Source: Faunimonas pinastri
GTDB taxonomy: Bacteria; Pseudomonadota; Alphaproteobacteria; Rhizobiales; Afifellaceae
DNA length: 64,000 nucleotides
Assembly: GCF_900110915.1 (NCBI RefSeq)
Contig: NZ_FOFG01000001.1
Coordinates: 1 to 64,000 of the forward strand
Reading direction: 5' to 3'
In this document: positions 7,455-16,694 of the stretch, piece by piece
Layout: each line of letters starts with the position of its first letter
How positions within the stretch are numbered: the stretch's first letter is position 1
Translations under genes and position numbers: made by a program
Notes under the pieces: generated by a model
Databases searched by the model: none
Seen by the model: only the letters and a program-made list of their open reading frames with translations
What the model was told of the DNA's origin: nothing

Positions 7455-10400
7455 ATGGACGAAGCGAGCATTTCGGAGAATACCCCCCGCGAAATGTCGG
7501 AAGTCGGTGAGGGCGCCGCGGTCCAAATCGAACCCGCGGCCTCCGGCAACGGTGACCTGCCCGACAGCCTGCTCGCCGTCCGTCTATGGTCGGAAATCCG
7601 GGAGATCGAGGGCGATGCGATCTTCGTGACGCGAAGCGAGCGGCGTGCCGAAGCGCTGGCCGGGATCCTTGCGGGGCTGGATCCCTCGCTCGATGTCCTG
7701 CACTTCCCCGCCTGGGACTGCGTGCCCTACGACCGGGCCTCGCCCTCGCGCCACGCCATGGGTGAGCGCATGGCCGTACTGACCCGACTGAGCCTGGGAC
7801 ACGAGAACAAGGGCGAAGGGGCCGACGCCGTCCGCCGGCGGATCGTCCTGACCTCTCCCGACGCGATCATCCAGCGCGTGCCGCCCCGCAAGGCGCTGGC
7901 CGGAGCGCGGATCATCCTGAACGTTGGGGAAGCCTTCTCCGAGGACGCTCTGGAGCAGTCGCTGCTTCGTGCCGGCTACCTCCTGGACGAACGGGTGGAC
8001 GAGCCGGGCGAGGCGGCTTTTCACGGCGCCACGATCGATCTCTTTCCGGCCGACGGTGAAATCCCGTACCGGCTGGAACATGCGGAAGGGCGTATCGAGG
8101 AAATCCGCTCCTTCGACCCGGTGACGCAGCTCAGCATCGCCGATCTTGAGACCCTCACCTTCTTCCCGGCATCGGAGGTGATCCTCTCCGGGCGGGAAGG
8201 CGGCCCGGCGGCGCACTTCCCCGGCATCGAGCATGAGTTGCCGGGCTTCTACGATCGGCTGGAAACGCTGCTGGATTATTGTCGGGGCGCGCAGCTGATC
8301 GTCCAGGACGGGGTGGAGAGCAGGCTGGCCGCCGCCTGGGAGCAGATCGAGGATGCGCACCGCATCCGCGGCGATCTCCGTGCACCCGCCGAAGACGGGC
8401 GGCCGCCGCGCCCGAGCTTCGCGCCCGAGCGGCTTTATCTCACGCCGGACGAATGGAAGAAGCTGAGCAAGCGGTTCAAGGCGGAAGCCGGTGCGGACGA
8501 CGCGGCAGGCGATGCCGTTGCCGTGCCCCGCTTCGCCGCCCGGCTGGATGCGGCCCGTGCCTTCCGTAGTTTCATGGCGCGTGAATTGGAGGCGGGCCGC
8601 CGCATCGTGCTTGCCGCGCCCGACAAGGCGGGGCTTGCCGGCCTCGTGCGTCGGACCCGGGCGCGGAACGGCGGCGAGGACGCCTCCGCTCCCGAGCCCG
8701 TGGCCGCTTCCGGCTGGGCCGAAGTTCTCGCTCTGCCGCCGGGCACGGTCGCGACGATGGTGCTGAAGGTGGGGCACGGCTTTGTCGATCCCGCCGACGA
8801 TGTCGTGCTGATCACGGCAGCGGACGTGCTGGGCAGCCGCGCCGAAAACGGCGGGCAGGGGGCGACGAGCTATGCCCAGCTCCTGGATCTCTGGGACGAA
8901 TTCCACCTGGGCGACGCGGTCATTCATATGGACCATGGCATGGGCGCTCTGCGCGGGCTGGAGTTCGTGGAAGGCGCCGGAGCGCGCCAGGAGACGGTGG
9001 CGCTGGAATATGCCGGCGAGGCGCGTCTGATGGTGCCGCTGGAGCAGCTGGGCAAGCTCTGGCGCTATGGCGCCGATGCGGAGACCGTCACGCTCGATCG
9101 GCTCGACGGGGAAAGCTGGAACGATCGCCGCGAGACGCTGATGGGCGAGATCGGCGAGGCGGCGCAGGGGCTGGCGAAGGTCACGAGCAAGCGCGAGCAG
9201 GCAAAGGCCCCGGTGCTACGCGCGCCGCGCGCCGGCTTCGAGCGCTTCATCTCGCGCTTTGCGTATGCCCTGACGGCCGACCAGGCGAGTGCCACGCGGG
9301 CGGTGATGGAGGATCTCGCCTCCGGTCGGCCGATGAACCGGCTGGTCTGCGGCGATGTGGGCTTCGGCAAGACGGAAGTCGCGCTTCGCGCCGCGGCCGT
9401 GGCCGCCCTCGCCGGGATGCAGGTGGCGCTGATCGCTCCCACGACGGTGCTGGCGCGCCAGCATTACGAAAGCTTCCGCCGCCGGTTCGCCGGGTTCGGC
9501 ATCGAGGTGGCGCATCTGTCCCGGCTGGTTTCGGCCTCAGAGGCGAGCCGTGTGAAGCAAGGGCTTGCGGAAGGCTCGATCCGGGTGGTCGTCGGCACCC
9601 ACGCGCTTGCTGGCCGTGGCGTCCGCTTCAAGGAGCTCGGCCTGCTGATAGTCGACGAGGAGCAGCGGCTGGGAACGGCGGTGAAGACCAGGCTCGCCTC
9701 GCTGGGGCGCAGCGTCCATGTGCTGCGCATGAGCGCCACGCCGATCCCCCGCACGCTGCAGGGCGCCCTGGTGGGGCTGCAGGATCTCAGCATCATCGCC
9801 ACGCCGCCGGCGCGCCGGCAACCGATCCGCACCTTTCGCGCGCCTTTCGATCCCGTCACGGTGCGGCAGGCGCTGATCCGCGAAAAGCGGCGGGGCGGCC
9901 AGAGCTTCCTGGTCTGCCCGCAGATCCGCGACATCGCGCCCATGGCGGCCAGGCTCGCCGAGCTCGTGCCGGACCTCACGACCTTGCAGGCGCATGGCGG
10001 CATGGGGGCGGAAGAGATCGACGAGGCGATGATCCGCTTCGCGGAAGGGGACGGTGACGTCCTCCTCGCCACCAACATCATAGAGAGCGGCCTGGACGTG
10101 CCGCGCGCCAACACGATCCTGATCTGGCGCGCCGACCGCTTCGGGCTGTCGCAGCTGCACCAGATGCGGGGCCGGGTGGGGCGGAGCCGGCTGCGTGGCA
10201 TCGCCTATCTCCTGACCGACCCGAAGGCCCGGCTCAGCGAAGCCACGGAGGATCGGCTGCGCACCCTGGAAGCCTTCGACCGGCTCGGTTCCGGTTTTGC
10301 AATCAGCGCGCGCGACCTGGACCTGCGCGGGGCGGGCGACCTCCTTGGCGACGAGCAGAGCGGGCACGTGAAACTCGCGGGCATCGGGCTCTACCAGCAC

Positions 10401-10907
10401 CTGCTTTCCCGAGCGCTGCGCGAGGCGCGCGGCCAGGCGCCTGAGCCCGATTACGTTCCCGAACTCCGCATCGGCGCGGAAGCCTTTCTGCCGGAGGATT
10501 ACGTCGCCGAACCTGAGCTTCGGCTGAACCTTTACGCACGGCTCGCCCGCCTCACCGGCGAGGAGGAAATCACGGCCTTCGAGGACGAAATCGAGGACCG
10601 GTTCGGCAACGCGCCCGACCCGGCGGCGCAGGCCCTGAAGCTCGCGCGGCTACGGGCTCAATGCTTGCGGCTGGGCATCGAGCGGGCCGAGGTGGGGCCG
10701 CAGGCGGTGGCGATCACCTTCCACGGGGTGAACGGGACCGACCGGGCGCTCGCCGACCGCATCGAGCGTTCCGGCCTGCCGTTCAAATGGCGGGAGGAGC
10801 GATTGATCGTGGACCGCCCGACGGAGACGGACGGGGAGCGGATGAAGCTCCTGACGATCGTCCTGCGACGACTGGAGAGCGGCGCACCCGCCCCCGGCGA
10901 GGGGTGA
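7455..10907 (+). CDS. transcription-repair coupling factor (Mfd)-like SF2 helicase, divergent
   Basis: 1150 residues with the full Mfd layout: UvrB-like module in the first third, an RNA polymerase-interacting domain (GDAVIHMDHGMG, near 491), helicase motifs I (GDVGFGKTE, near 632) and II (DEEQ, near 733), SATPIPRT motif III, an arginine-rich motif VI (QMRGRVGRS), and the C-terminal TRCF domain. The UvrB-like and RNAP-binding parts are more divergent than in typical rhizobial Mfd, so this may be a second, Mfd-like paralogue. Start at 7455 follows GGCGAGG; the frame is open to 7317 but that part looks non-coding. Mfd removes stalled polymerase and recruits UvrA. Confidence 0.8.
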   Translation: MDEASISENTPREMSEVGEGAAVQIEPAASGNGDLPDSLLAVRLWSEIREIEGDAIFVTRSERRAEALAGILAGLDPSLDVLHFPAWDCVPYDRASPSRHAMGERMAVLTRLSLGHENKGEGADAVRRRIVLTSPDAIIQRVPPRKALAGARIILNVGEAFSEDALEQSLLRAGYLLDERVDEPGEAAFHGATIDLFPADGEIPYRLEHAEGRIEEIRSFDPVTQLSIADLETLTFFPASEVILSGREGGPAAHFPGIEHELPGFYDRLETLLDYCRGAQLIVQDGVESRLAAAWEQIEDAHRIRGDLRAPAEDGRPPRPSFAPERLYLTPDEWKKLSKRFKAEAGADDAAGDAVAVPRFAARLDAARAFRSFMARELEAGRRIVLAAPDKAGLAGLVRRTRARNGGEDASAPEPVAASGWAEVLALPPGTVATMVLKVGHGFVDPADDVVLITAADVLGSRAENGGQGATSYAQLLDLWDEFHLGDAVIHMDHGMGALRGLEFVEGAGARQETVALEYAGEARLMVPLEQLGKLWRYGADAETVTLDRLDGESWNDRRETLMGEIGEAAQGLAKVTSKREQAKAPVLRAPRAGFERFISRFAYALTADQASATRAVMEDLASGRPMNRLVCGDVGFGKTEVALRAAAVAALAGMQVALIAPTTVLARQHYESFRRRFAGFGIEVAHLSRLVSASEASRVKQGLAEGSIRVVVGTHALAGRGVRFKELGLLIVDEEQRLGTAVKTRLASLGRSVHVLRMSATPIPRTLQGALVGLQDLSIIATPPARRQPIRTFRAPFDPVTVRQALIREKRRGGQSFLVCPQIRDIAPMAARLAELVPDLTTLQAHGGMGAEEIDEAMIRFAEGDGDVLLATNIIESGLDVPRANTILIWRADRFGLSQLHQMRGRVGRSRLRGIAYLLTDPKARLSEATEDRLRTLEAFDRLGSGFAISARDLDLRGAGDLLGDEQSGHVKLAGIGLYQHLLSRALREARGQAPEPDYVPELRIGAEAFLPEDYVAEPELRLNLYARLARLTGEEEITAFEDEIEDRFGNAPDPAAQALKLARLRAQCLRLGIERAEVGPQAVAITFHGVNGTDRALADRIERSGLPFKWREERLIVDRPTETDGERMKLLTIVLRRLESGAPAPGEG

Positions 10908-10994
10908 GATCCCAGGCCGGGACGAAGGCCGCCAGCATTCGAGCGAAACCGATCGCCGCCCTCGTCGGTTGACGAGGGCAAGGAGGACGACAGC

Positions 10995-11219
10995 ATGACC
11001 GTTCAGGTTTGGAAATCCGAGATCGACGAAAACAACGAACTCATCGGCGAGCCCGAGTCGCTGCGGGAATGCGCCAGCCGGGCGGAGGCCGAGGCCTTCA
11101 TCGCCAGCCAGATCGAAGCGTTCGACCATAGTGGCTATGTGCCTGGCGGTGAGCGCGTCGGCTGGTGGGGTCGTAACGACCGCGACCATTCCGAAAAGTT
11201 CCACTTCTGGATCGAGTAA
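10995..11219 (+). CDS. small acidic protein of unknown function
   Basis: 74 residues preceded by a strong AAGGAGG 8-9 bases before the ATG. The product is acidic, has no signal peptide or membrane segment, and ends with a Trp/His-rich tail (GWWGRNDRDHSEKFHFWIE). I do not recognise the family. It lies 87 bases after the Mfd-like gene on the same strand and could be cotranscribed. The ribosome binding site and normal codon use support a real gene. Confidence 0.65.
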   Translation: MTVQVWKSEIDENNELIGEPESLRECASRAEAEAFIASQIEAFDHSGYVPGGERVGWWGRNDRDHSEKFHFWIE

Positions 11220-11443
11220 GCTTCCACATCCTAATTGTTGTCACCGGCGGCCCAGCAAAGCGCGTCATAATGATAAACTTACCTCAAGCCGGAATTGCGC
11301 GGAACCTTGCTCTTTCTCGCGGATTATTTCCGGGTGCTGCAAGACGGTGCGAAGGCTAAGGAGCCGGGAGCCGATCGAGCTGACGAATAACGGGTGAAAG
11401 ATCCCGATATGTCGGGGAACCGACCCAACTAGGAGAGAGACTC

Positions 11444-11731
11444 ATGACTCTGCGTCTTCTGAAGGCCACGACCGTCGCCGCCGCGCTTCTCGCCGGCACC
11501 ACCGTTGGCGCTTTCGCCCAGTCCAATCCGAATGGCTCGACGAGCAGCGAGGATTGCGCCGCTTCGTCGACGAACTGCCCGACCGGCTCGCCGACGACCG
11601 GTGAGCACAACGACAGCAGCCTGACCGGCACGGCCAGCGGCCAGGGCTCCGGCTCCACTGGTGAGTCCGGCACCGGCACGGGCACGGGCGGCAACGGCGG
11701 CGGTACCGCTGGTGGCAACGGTGGCGGCTGA
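11444..11731 (+). CDS. small secreted Gly/Ser/Thr-rich protein
   Basis: 95 residues. An AGGAGAG site lies just before the ATG. Residues 1-26 form a signal peptide (LLKATTVAAALLAGTTVGAFAQ), followed by a low-complexity Ser/Thr/Asn/Gly tail with two cysteines (SEDCAASSTNCPTG) and a GTGTGGNGGG end. It should be exported to the periplasm or beyond. No known domain. The 224 bases before it hold no other gene. Confidence 0.65.
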   Translation: MTLRLLKATTVAAALLAGTTVGAFAQSNPNGSTSSEDCAASSTNCPTGSPTTGEHNDSSLTGTASGQGSGSTGESGTGTGTGGNGGGTAGGNGGG

Positions 11732-11844
11732 ATGAGCGCGGGCGCCTGCCAGGCGGGCGCCCCTCTCGCCGCTCTGACCTTCGCTCCGGGTGCGGGCGCT
11801 TCGGCGCCGACCGCTCCGGAGCGAATTCATTTTTGAGGATGCAG

Positions 11845-12063
11845 ATGTCGGAACGATCGGACGAGGAAAAGCGCAGCCTCGCAGGCCATAAGGGCGTTAA
11901 CGGCGATGCGATCGAGTTGCCCGCCGGCAAGACGCTCGCCGCGCACCAGTTGCCCGGACAGACGAGCCCGCAGAAGGGCTCCGAGCGGCCCGATGGAGCC
12001 GTGGCCTCGGGTGGGGCCACAGAGCACGGCGGGACCGCCAATGTGGGGCGGAAGGAAGGCTGA
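11845..12063 (+). CDS. small hydrophilic protein of unknown function
   Basis: 72 residues, Gly/Ala/Glu/Lys-rich, with no signal or membrane segment; probably largely unstructured. A GAGG lies 6 bases before the ATG at 11845; in-frame starts at 11839 (ATG) and 11833 (TTG) are possible. Family unknown. It precedes the L36 gene but a separate promoter lies between them. Confidence 0.5.
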   Translation: MSERSDEEKRSLAGHKGVNGDAIELPAGKTLAAHQLPGQTSPQKGSERPDGAVASGGATEHGGTANVGRKEG

Positions 12064-12162
12064 CGCCTTTCAGCCGCCCTTGCTGTTGTCGAAAGATGTT
12101 CTCGGCCGGCGAGCGTGATGACTCTTAATGCCCCTCAGGGGCAGTGATATCGTGCTCCTGCA

Positions 12163-12191
12163 TTGACAAGCCTGTCGCGCTTTTCTATGTC
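12163..12191 (+). promoter_or_regulatory. sigma70-type promoter of rpmJ
   Basis: A perfect TTGACA at 12163-12168, a 17-base spacer and TATGTC at 12186-12191. The start codon of L36 lies about 48 bases after the -10. A 15-base perfect hairpin (TGCCCCTCAGGGGCA, 12129-12143) stands just upstream. Confidence 0.7.
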
Positions 12192-12238
12192 CGGCCCCAA
12201 GGTTTAGAGCGCGGTCGCTCGCGCGCAGGACAATTACA

Positions 12239-12364
12239 ATGAAGATCAAGAATTCGCTGAAGGCCCTCAAGGCCCGCCATCGCGACAACCAGTTGGTCCG
12301 CCGCAAGGGTCGCGTCTACATCATCAACAAGACGCAGAAGCGCTACAAGGCCCGCCAGGGCTGA
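12239..12364 (+). CDS. rpmJ: 50S ribosomal protein L36, zinc-free type
   Basis: 41 residues, [18 protein letters not shown], then the [22 protein letters not shown] end typical of L36. The cysteines that bind zinc in the standard form are absent, so this is the C-minus (YkgO-like) version. AGGA lies 7 bases before the ATG, and a strong promoter lies upstream. It is too short for most gene-length filters. L36 sits in the large subunit near the peptidyl-transferase region. Confidence 0.93.
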   Translation: MKIKNSLKALKARHRDNQLVRRKGRVYIINKTQKRYKARQG

Positions 12365-12430
12365 GCGTCAGGGCGCCCCGGCGCCCAATGCATCTTTCAT
12401 CGCATGGCTGGAAGACGTATTCTTCCGGCC

Positions 12431-13024
12431 ATGTTCTATTTGAAGCGTGCCCTCGCCGCGTGTTCTCTTGCTTCCGTCCTTTGTGCGGTGGCTTTTGCGT
12501 GTCCGGCGTTTGCCGATAATCCGGGGCCGTCGGCGGCCGCCCCGCCGCCCAGCCTCGACTCGCTGTTTCAGCAACTGAAGACGACCCCGGAACGACCGGC
12601 GGCGAAGGCCGTCGAGGCGGAGATCCTGCGTCGCTTCAACGAATCCGGCAGCGACACGGTGGACCTCCTCGCCGATCGCGCGAAGCAGGCCATCCTCAGC
12701 GGGGACTATCCGCTTGCGCTGGACCTCCTGGATCAGGTGGTCACGCTGAAGCCGGACTATGCCGAAGGCTGGAGCAAGCGCGCGACCGCGCATCTCCTCG
12801 CCGAGGACTACGACGAGGCGCTCGCCGACATCCATCACGCACTGAAACTGCAACCCCGTCATTTCGGGGCGCTGGCGGGCCTCGGTTTCATCTATCGCGG
12901 CATGGGCGACCAGCCGCACGCGATGGAGGCCTTCGGCAAGGCGCTCGATCTCGATCCGCAACTGGACAGCGCTCGCAGGGCGGTCGAGGAAATGAAGGCG
13001 GAAAAGGCCGGCGTGCCGATCTGA
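12431..13024 (+). CDS. secreted TPR-repeat protein
   Basis: 197 residues. Residues 1-29 look like a signal peptide (LAACSLASVLCAVAFACPAFA), then a short Pro/Ala linker and three tetratricopeptide repeats from about residue 70 to 185 (including GDYPLALDLLDQVVTLKPDYAEG and GDQPHAMEAFGKALDLDP). It is likely a periplasmic scaffold. An in-frame ATG at 12404 would add nine residues; neither start has a clear ribosome binding site. Convergent with pyruvate kinase. Confidence 0.8.
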   Translation: MFYLKRALAACSLASVLCAVAFACPAFADNPGPSAAAPPPSLDSLFQQLKTTPERPAAKAVEAEILRRFNESGSDTVDLLADRAKQAILSGDYPLALDLLDQVVTLKPDYAEGWSKRATAHLLAEDYDEALADIHHALKLQPRHFGALAGLGFIYRGMGDQPHAMEAFGKALDLDPQLDSARRAVEEMKAEKAGVPI

Positions 13025-13040
13025 GCGCAGTCTCGGGCTG

Positions 13041-13073
13041 AAAAAGATCAGGCCGACCCCGAGGGGCCGGCCT
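13041..13073 (-). terminator. rho-independent terminator after pyk
   Basis: A GC-rich stem (AGGCCGACCCC against GGGGCCGGCCT, one mismatch) followed on the minus strand by a T-run (complement of AAAAAGA at 13041-13047). Confidence 0.75.
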
Positions 13074-13098
13074 GCGAGCTTCGGAGCGAAGGCTGCGC

Positions 13099-14535
13099 TC
13101 AGTAGCCGGAATGGCCGTCCGGGCTGATGAAGGCGATGCGCAGCATGTTGGTGCCGCCGGAGCGGCCGAAGGGAGCACCGGCCGCGATGATCACGCGCCC
13201 GCCCGGCTCGGCGAAGCCCTCGTCATGAGCGATGCGGCAGGCCTGGTTGACCATGTCATCCACATCCTTGACGTCTTCAGCCACCACGGAATGAACGCCC
13301 CAGGCGACCGCGAGGCGGCGGGCCGTCTCGCGCGTCGGCGACATGCCGATGATCGGCACGCCCGGACGCTCGCGGGACGCGCGCAGAGCGGTGCGGCCAG
13401 ATGCGGTGAGGCAGATGATCGCCGCGAGGTTCAGCGTTTCCGCGACCTGGCGGGCCGAGGCGGTGATCGTGTCGGCGCCGGTCGTTTCCGGCTCCGTGCG
13501 CTGGGCGTGAATGATCTGCGGGTAGTAATAGTCCTTTTCGCAGGCCTCCGCGACGCGGTTCATGGTCGAGACGGCCTCGACCGGGAAATCGCCGGCGGCG
13601 GATTCCGCCGACAGCATGACGGCGTCGGCACCCTCGAAGACGGCGGTGGCGACGTCGGAAACCTCGGCGCGGGTCGGCACGGCGGCGGTGATCATGCTTT
13701 CCAGCATCTGCGTCGCCACGACCACCGGCTTGCCGGCGCGGCGGGCGAGGCGGGTCAGCCGCTTCTGGATGCCGGGCACCAGCTCGAGCGGCATTTCCAC
13801 GCCGAGATCGCCGCGGGCGACCATGATGGCGTCGGAGAGCTCGATGATCTCCTCGATGTTTTCCACCGCCTGCGGCTTCTCGATCTTCGACATGATGCCG
13901 AACTTGCCGCGAATGATCTTGCGGGCCTCCGCCACGTCCTCGGCGCGCTGCACGAAGGAGAGGGCCACCCAGTCGATGGCCTCCGGCAGGGCGGCTTCAA
14001 GGTCCTTGCGATCCTTCGGCGTCAACGCGCCGGACAGGAGCAGCGTGTCGGGCAGGCTGACGCCCTTGCGGTTGGAAAGCTTGCGCCCGGCCTCGACCAC
14101 GGTGACGGCCCGCTTGCCTTCCACGCTCTTCACCTTGAGGCGGACCTTGCCGTCATCCAGCAGGATCGAATGGCCCGGCTCAAGCGCATCGAAGATTTCC
14201 AGATGCGGGAGATAGACGCGGTTGCGGTCGCCGAGCGTCTCGTCGTCGTCGAGCACGAACTCCTGCCCGACTTCCAGTTCGGCGGAGCCGTCCGCGAAAG
14301 AGCCGACGCGCAGCTTCGGTCCCTGCAGGTCGACCAGAATGCCGATCGGCCGATCGTACTTCGCCTCCACGGAGCGGATCATCCGGACGAGATCGCGCAT
14401 CACGTCATGCGAGGCATGGCTCATGTTGATCCGGAAGACATCGGCGCCGGCCTGAAACAGGGCCTCGATCATCTCCACATTGCTGGAGGCCGGACCCAAC
14501 GTCGCCAGGATCTTGACTTTCCGATTCCGTCTCAT
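13099..14535 (-). CDS. pyk: pyruvate kinase
   Basis: 478 residues, normal family length. Visible motifs: KILATLGPASS at the N-terminus, DLQGPKLRVG for substrate/nucleotide binding, SKIEKPQAVENIEEI and the VARGDLGVEMPLE stretch of the active site, and the C-terminal allosteric domain. It converts phosphoenolpyruvate and ADP to pyruvate and ATP in the cytoplasm. The start ATG overlaps the stop of the DUF1036 gene by 4 bases (ATGA), so the two are translationally coupled, an arrangement common in the Hyphomicrobiales. Confidence 0.96.
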   Translation of the reverse strand: MRRNRKVKILATLGPASSNVEMIEALFQAGADVFRINMSHASHDVMRDLVRMIRSVEAKYDRPIGILVDLQGPKLRVGSFADGSAELEVGQEFVLDDDETLGDRNRVYLPHLEIFDALEPGHSILLDDGKVRLKVKSVEGKRAVTVVEAGRKLSNRKGVSLPDTLLLSGALTPKDRKDLEAALPEAIDWVALSFVQRAEDVAEARKIIRGKFGIMSKIEKPQAVENIEEIIELSDAIMVARGDLGVEMPLELVPGIQKRLTRLARRAGKPVVVATQMLESMITAAVPTRAEVSDVATAVFEGADAVMLSAESAAGDFPVEAVSTMNRVAEACEKDYYYPQIIHAQRTEPETTGADTITASARQVAETLNLAAIICLTASGRTALRASRERPGVPIIGMSPTRETARRLAVAWGVHSVVAEDVKDVDDMVNQACRIAHDEGFAEPGGRVIIAAGAPFGRSGGTNMLRIAFISPDGHSGY

Positions 14536-14981
14536 TCGCCACCTGTCTCCCGGCCGTTGGGCTCCGTCAGCTGAACCGTCCAGCTCGACTGCTTGCCCGT
14601 ATCGACCTCAAAAAAGCCTGTCCGCTGATAGCCGCGCGCCACGCAGTCGTTCACCCCCTCGACGGTGAACTCCTTGTCGCGCGTGCACATGAAGGAGCTG
14701 CCGCCCCATTCGCCGCCCTGATCGTAATCGACGGCATAGATATAATAGAACTCGGAAATCAGGGGGCCAGCCATCAGCGTCGCGCAGGAATTCGCGTCCA
14801 CCGTCCACCAGCCCTCCGTCATCCACGCCTTCGCGGCCTTGTATCCGACCGCCACGCCGACGCGCCCGCTGGTCTTGTTGCAGAGGCGAAGATCGGCATG
14901 CGCCGCCGAGCTCAACGCAAACGCTGCGGAAACCGCGATGGCGACAGTCGCGGCGGCACGGCCCCACCGGTGACGCATCAT
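14532..14981 (-). CDS. secreted DUF1036 protein
   Basis: 149 residues with a signal peptide (ATVAIAVSAAFALSSAAHA) and a DUF1036 domain: LRLCNKTSGRVGVAVGY, a GWWTVDANSC motif and a later MCTRDKEFTVEG segment with cysteines that could form disulfides. It should be periplasmic. Function is unknown in the family. It is first in a two-gene operon with pyruvate kinase (4-base overlap). A second in-frame ATG follows immediately, at codon 2. Confidence 0.88.
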   Translation of the reverse strand: MMRHRWGRAAATVAIAVSAAFALSSAAHADLRLCNKTSGRVGVAVGYKAAKAWMTEGWWTVDANSCATLMAGPLISEFYYIYAVDYDQGGEWGGSSFMCTRDKEFTVEGVNDCVARGYQRTGFFEVDTGKQSSWTVQLTEPNGRETGGE

Positions 14982-15201
14982 GCTCCGCCTCCACCAAATT
15001 GGTTCAGGGTTCGAAAGAATTCCTGCTGGTTTTGCTTTGCGGAAGGAGGCTTGTCAACGACGTGGGTGGGAGGCATTGGCGGAGTTCCGGCTCAAGCGGA
15101 TCGGATCGTCGCCTCGACGCGCGAAGCAGGCATGAAGCTCGTCGACGAAGGCGGCCGGAATGAGGCTGCCAGACGCGGGTGCGGGCTCGTTCCGGGAAGC
15201 C

Positions 15202-16143
15202 TCAGGAACCGGGCGTGGCGGCAGGTCGCCGCGGCCGGGCGACGATGATGCCGGCGAAGATGATGACCGCCCCGACCGCCTGGACGGGGCTGACCAGTTC
15301 GCCCAGCACCGCCCAGCCCAGAGCGGCGGCCGCGACTCCTTCCACGAAAAGCACCAGCGACGAAAAGGCCGCAGGCAGATGGCCGAGCGCATAGGAGAGC
15401 AGGCCCTGCCCGGCGACCTGGCTGAAAAGGGCCAGCGCGACCAGCGCGGCGGCCGCGCCGAGCGAAACCGGCAGGAACTGGTGCTCCCAGGCAAGAGCCT
15501 CCACCAGCATGACGAGGGCGGTGACGATCGTGGAGAGGAACAGCGTCCGCCCCGCGCCGAACAGCAGGCGGGCGGGACGGATGGCCAGGAAATAGCCGGC
15601 AAAGAAGACGGAGGTCACGATGCCGTAGAGGTCGCCGCCGAGTTGCTCGGGGCTGACGCTCACGGTTTCGCCCACCAGGGCACCTGCGCCGACGAGACAA
15701 AGCAGCAGGCCCGCCCAGGTCGGCATCGATACGGCTTCGCGCAACACCAGCCCGGAGGCGAGCACCACCCACACCGGCGAGAGGGTCGCGAGGAAGGTGG
15801 CGTTCGCGACGGTCGTATGCAGGATCGCCAGATGCCAGAACGTGAGGTCGCCGGCGAAGAACAGCCCGGCCACGACCACCGCGAGCCAGCCTGTCCGGTC
15901 CATGCGCGGCGATCGTCCCTGCGCGGCGGCCGTGCGCGCCATGGCGGGGCCTTCCATCCGCGCCCATATCCAGAGCGGCGGAATGGCGAGGGCGACCCGC
16001 CAGAAGGCGCTGGTGAAGGGGCCAAGCTCGGCCAGTCGCACGAAGACCGGCGAAATGCCCATGGCGATGGCCCCGGCGAAGAGGCCGAGCATCGGGAGGA
16101 GGGTTGACTTGGCGGCGCGGGCGGTCGGAACGGCGGATGCCAT
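15202..16143 (-). CDS. DMT-superfamily EamA transporter
   Basis: 313 residues with about ten membrane segments arranged as two EamA repeats (first from LLPMLGLFAGAIAMGISPVFVRLAELGP, second from GIVTSVFFAGYFLAIRPARLLFG). Such proteins are inner-membrane metabolite or drug exporters; the substrate cannot be predicted. The ATG at 16143 is chosen because it precedes the first hydrophobic segment; longer versions of the frame are Arg/Pro-rich and unlikely. It is divergent from the DUF1244 gene. Confidence 0.85.
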   Translation of the reverse strand: MASAVPTARAAKSTLLPMLGLFAGAIAMGISPVFVRLAELGPFTSAFWRVALAIPPLWIWARMEGPAMARTAAAQGRSPRMDRTGWLAVVVAGLFFAGDLTFWHLAILHTTVANATFLATLSPVWVVLASGLVLREAVSMPTWAGLLLCLVGAGALVGETVSVSPEQLGGDLYGIVTSVFFAGYFLAIRPARLLFGAGRTLFLSTIVTALVMLVEALAWEHQFLPVSLGAAAALVALALFSQVAGQGLLSYALGHLPAAFSSLVLFVEGVAAAALGWAVLGELVSPVQAVGAVIIFAGIIVARPRRPAATPGS

Positions 16144-16253
16144 AGGCGGGATCTCTGGCGGAAGCTCAGCGCTCCTCCTATCATCGGGACAACCAGCCCG
16201 CGAGACGCTTTCGCCGCGTCCCAGGGCGCTTGAACGAAGAGACAGGATCCGAC

Positions 16254-16559
16254 ATGACCGAACTGGACGACGCCACCCGCACGGAACTGGAGGCCGCGGC
16301 CTTCCGCCGGCTCGTCTCGCACCTGCGACAGCGGACCGAGGTACAGAATATCGATTTGATGAACCTCGCCGGCTTCTGCCGGAATTGCCTTTCCAACTGG
16401 TACCGCGAGGCGGCGGAAGGCAAGGGGATCGGCATGAGCAAGGACGAAAGCCGCGAGGCGGTCTACGGCATGCCCTACGAGGAGTGGAAGAACCGGCATC
16501 AGGGGGAGGCGAACGCCGAGACTTTGACCGCCTTCGAGGTCGCGCGTCCCAGGGAATAG
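16254..16559 (+). CDS. DUF1244 protein
   Basis: 101 residues with the DUF1244 core: FRRLVSHLRQRTEVQNIDLMNLAGFCRNCLSNWY and a later GMSKDESREAVYGMPYEEWK. Small, soluble, cytoplasmic; role unknown. The paired cysteines (CRNC) may bind metal or be redox-active, which is inference. It precedes gapR on the same strand, an association seen in related genomes. Confidence 0.88.
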   Translation: MTELDDATRTELEAAAFRRLVSHLRQRTEVQNIDLMNLAGFCRNCLSNWYREAAEGKGIGMSKDESREAVYGMPYEEWKNRHQGEANAETLTAFEVARPRE

Positions 16560-16694
16560 ACGGCGCGAGCACCAGCGACCGGGATCCGCAAGTCGGCGTC
16601 TCCGGAATTTTGAACGGCTCGCATGCGCTGAGTGGGTTGACCTCGGCGCGCGGGAAGGGCAACTGGCCCGCAAGATTTTATCAGGGATAACGAG

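Noticed and set aside
13111-14574. A 487-codon open frame on the plus strand
   Set aside because: Antisense to pyruvate kinase.
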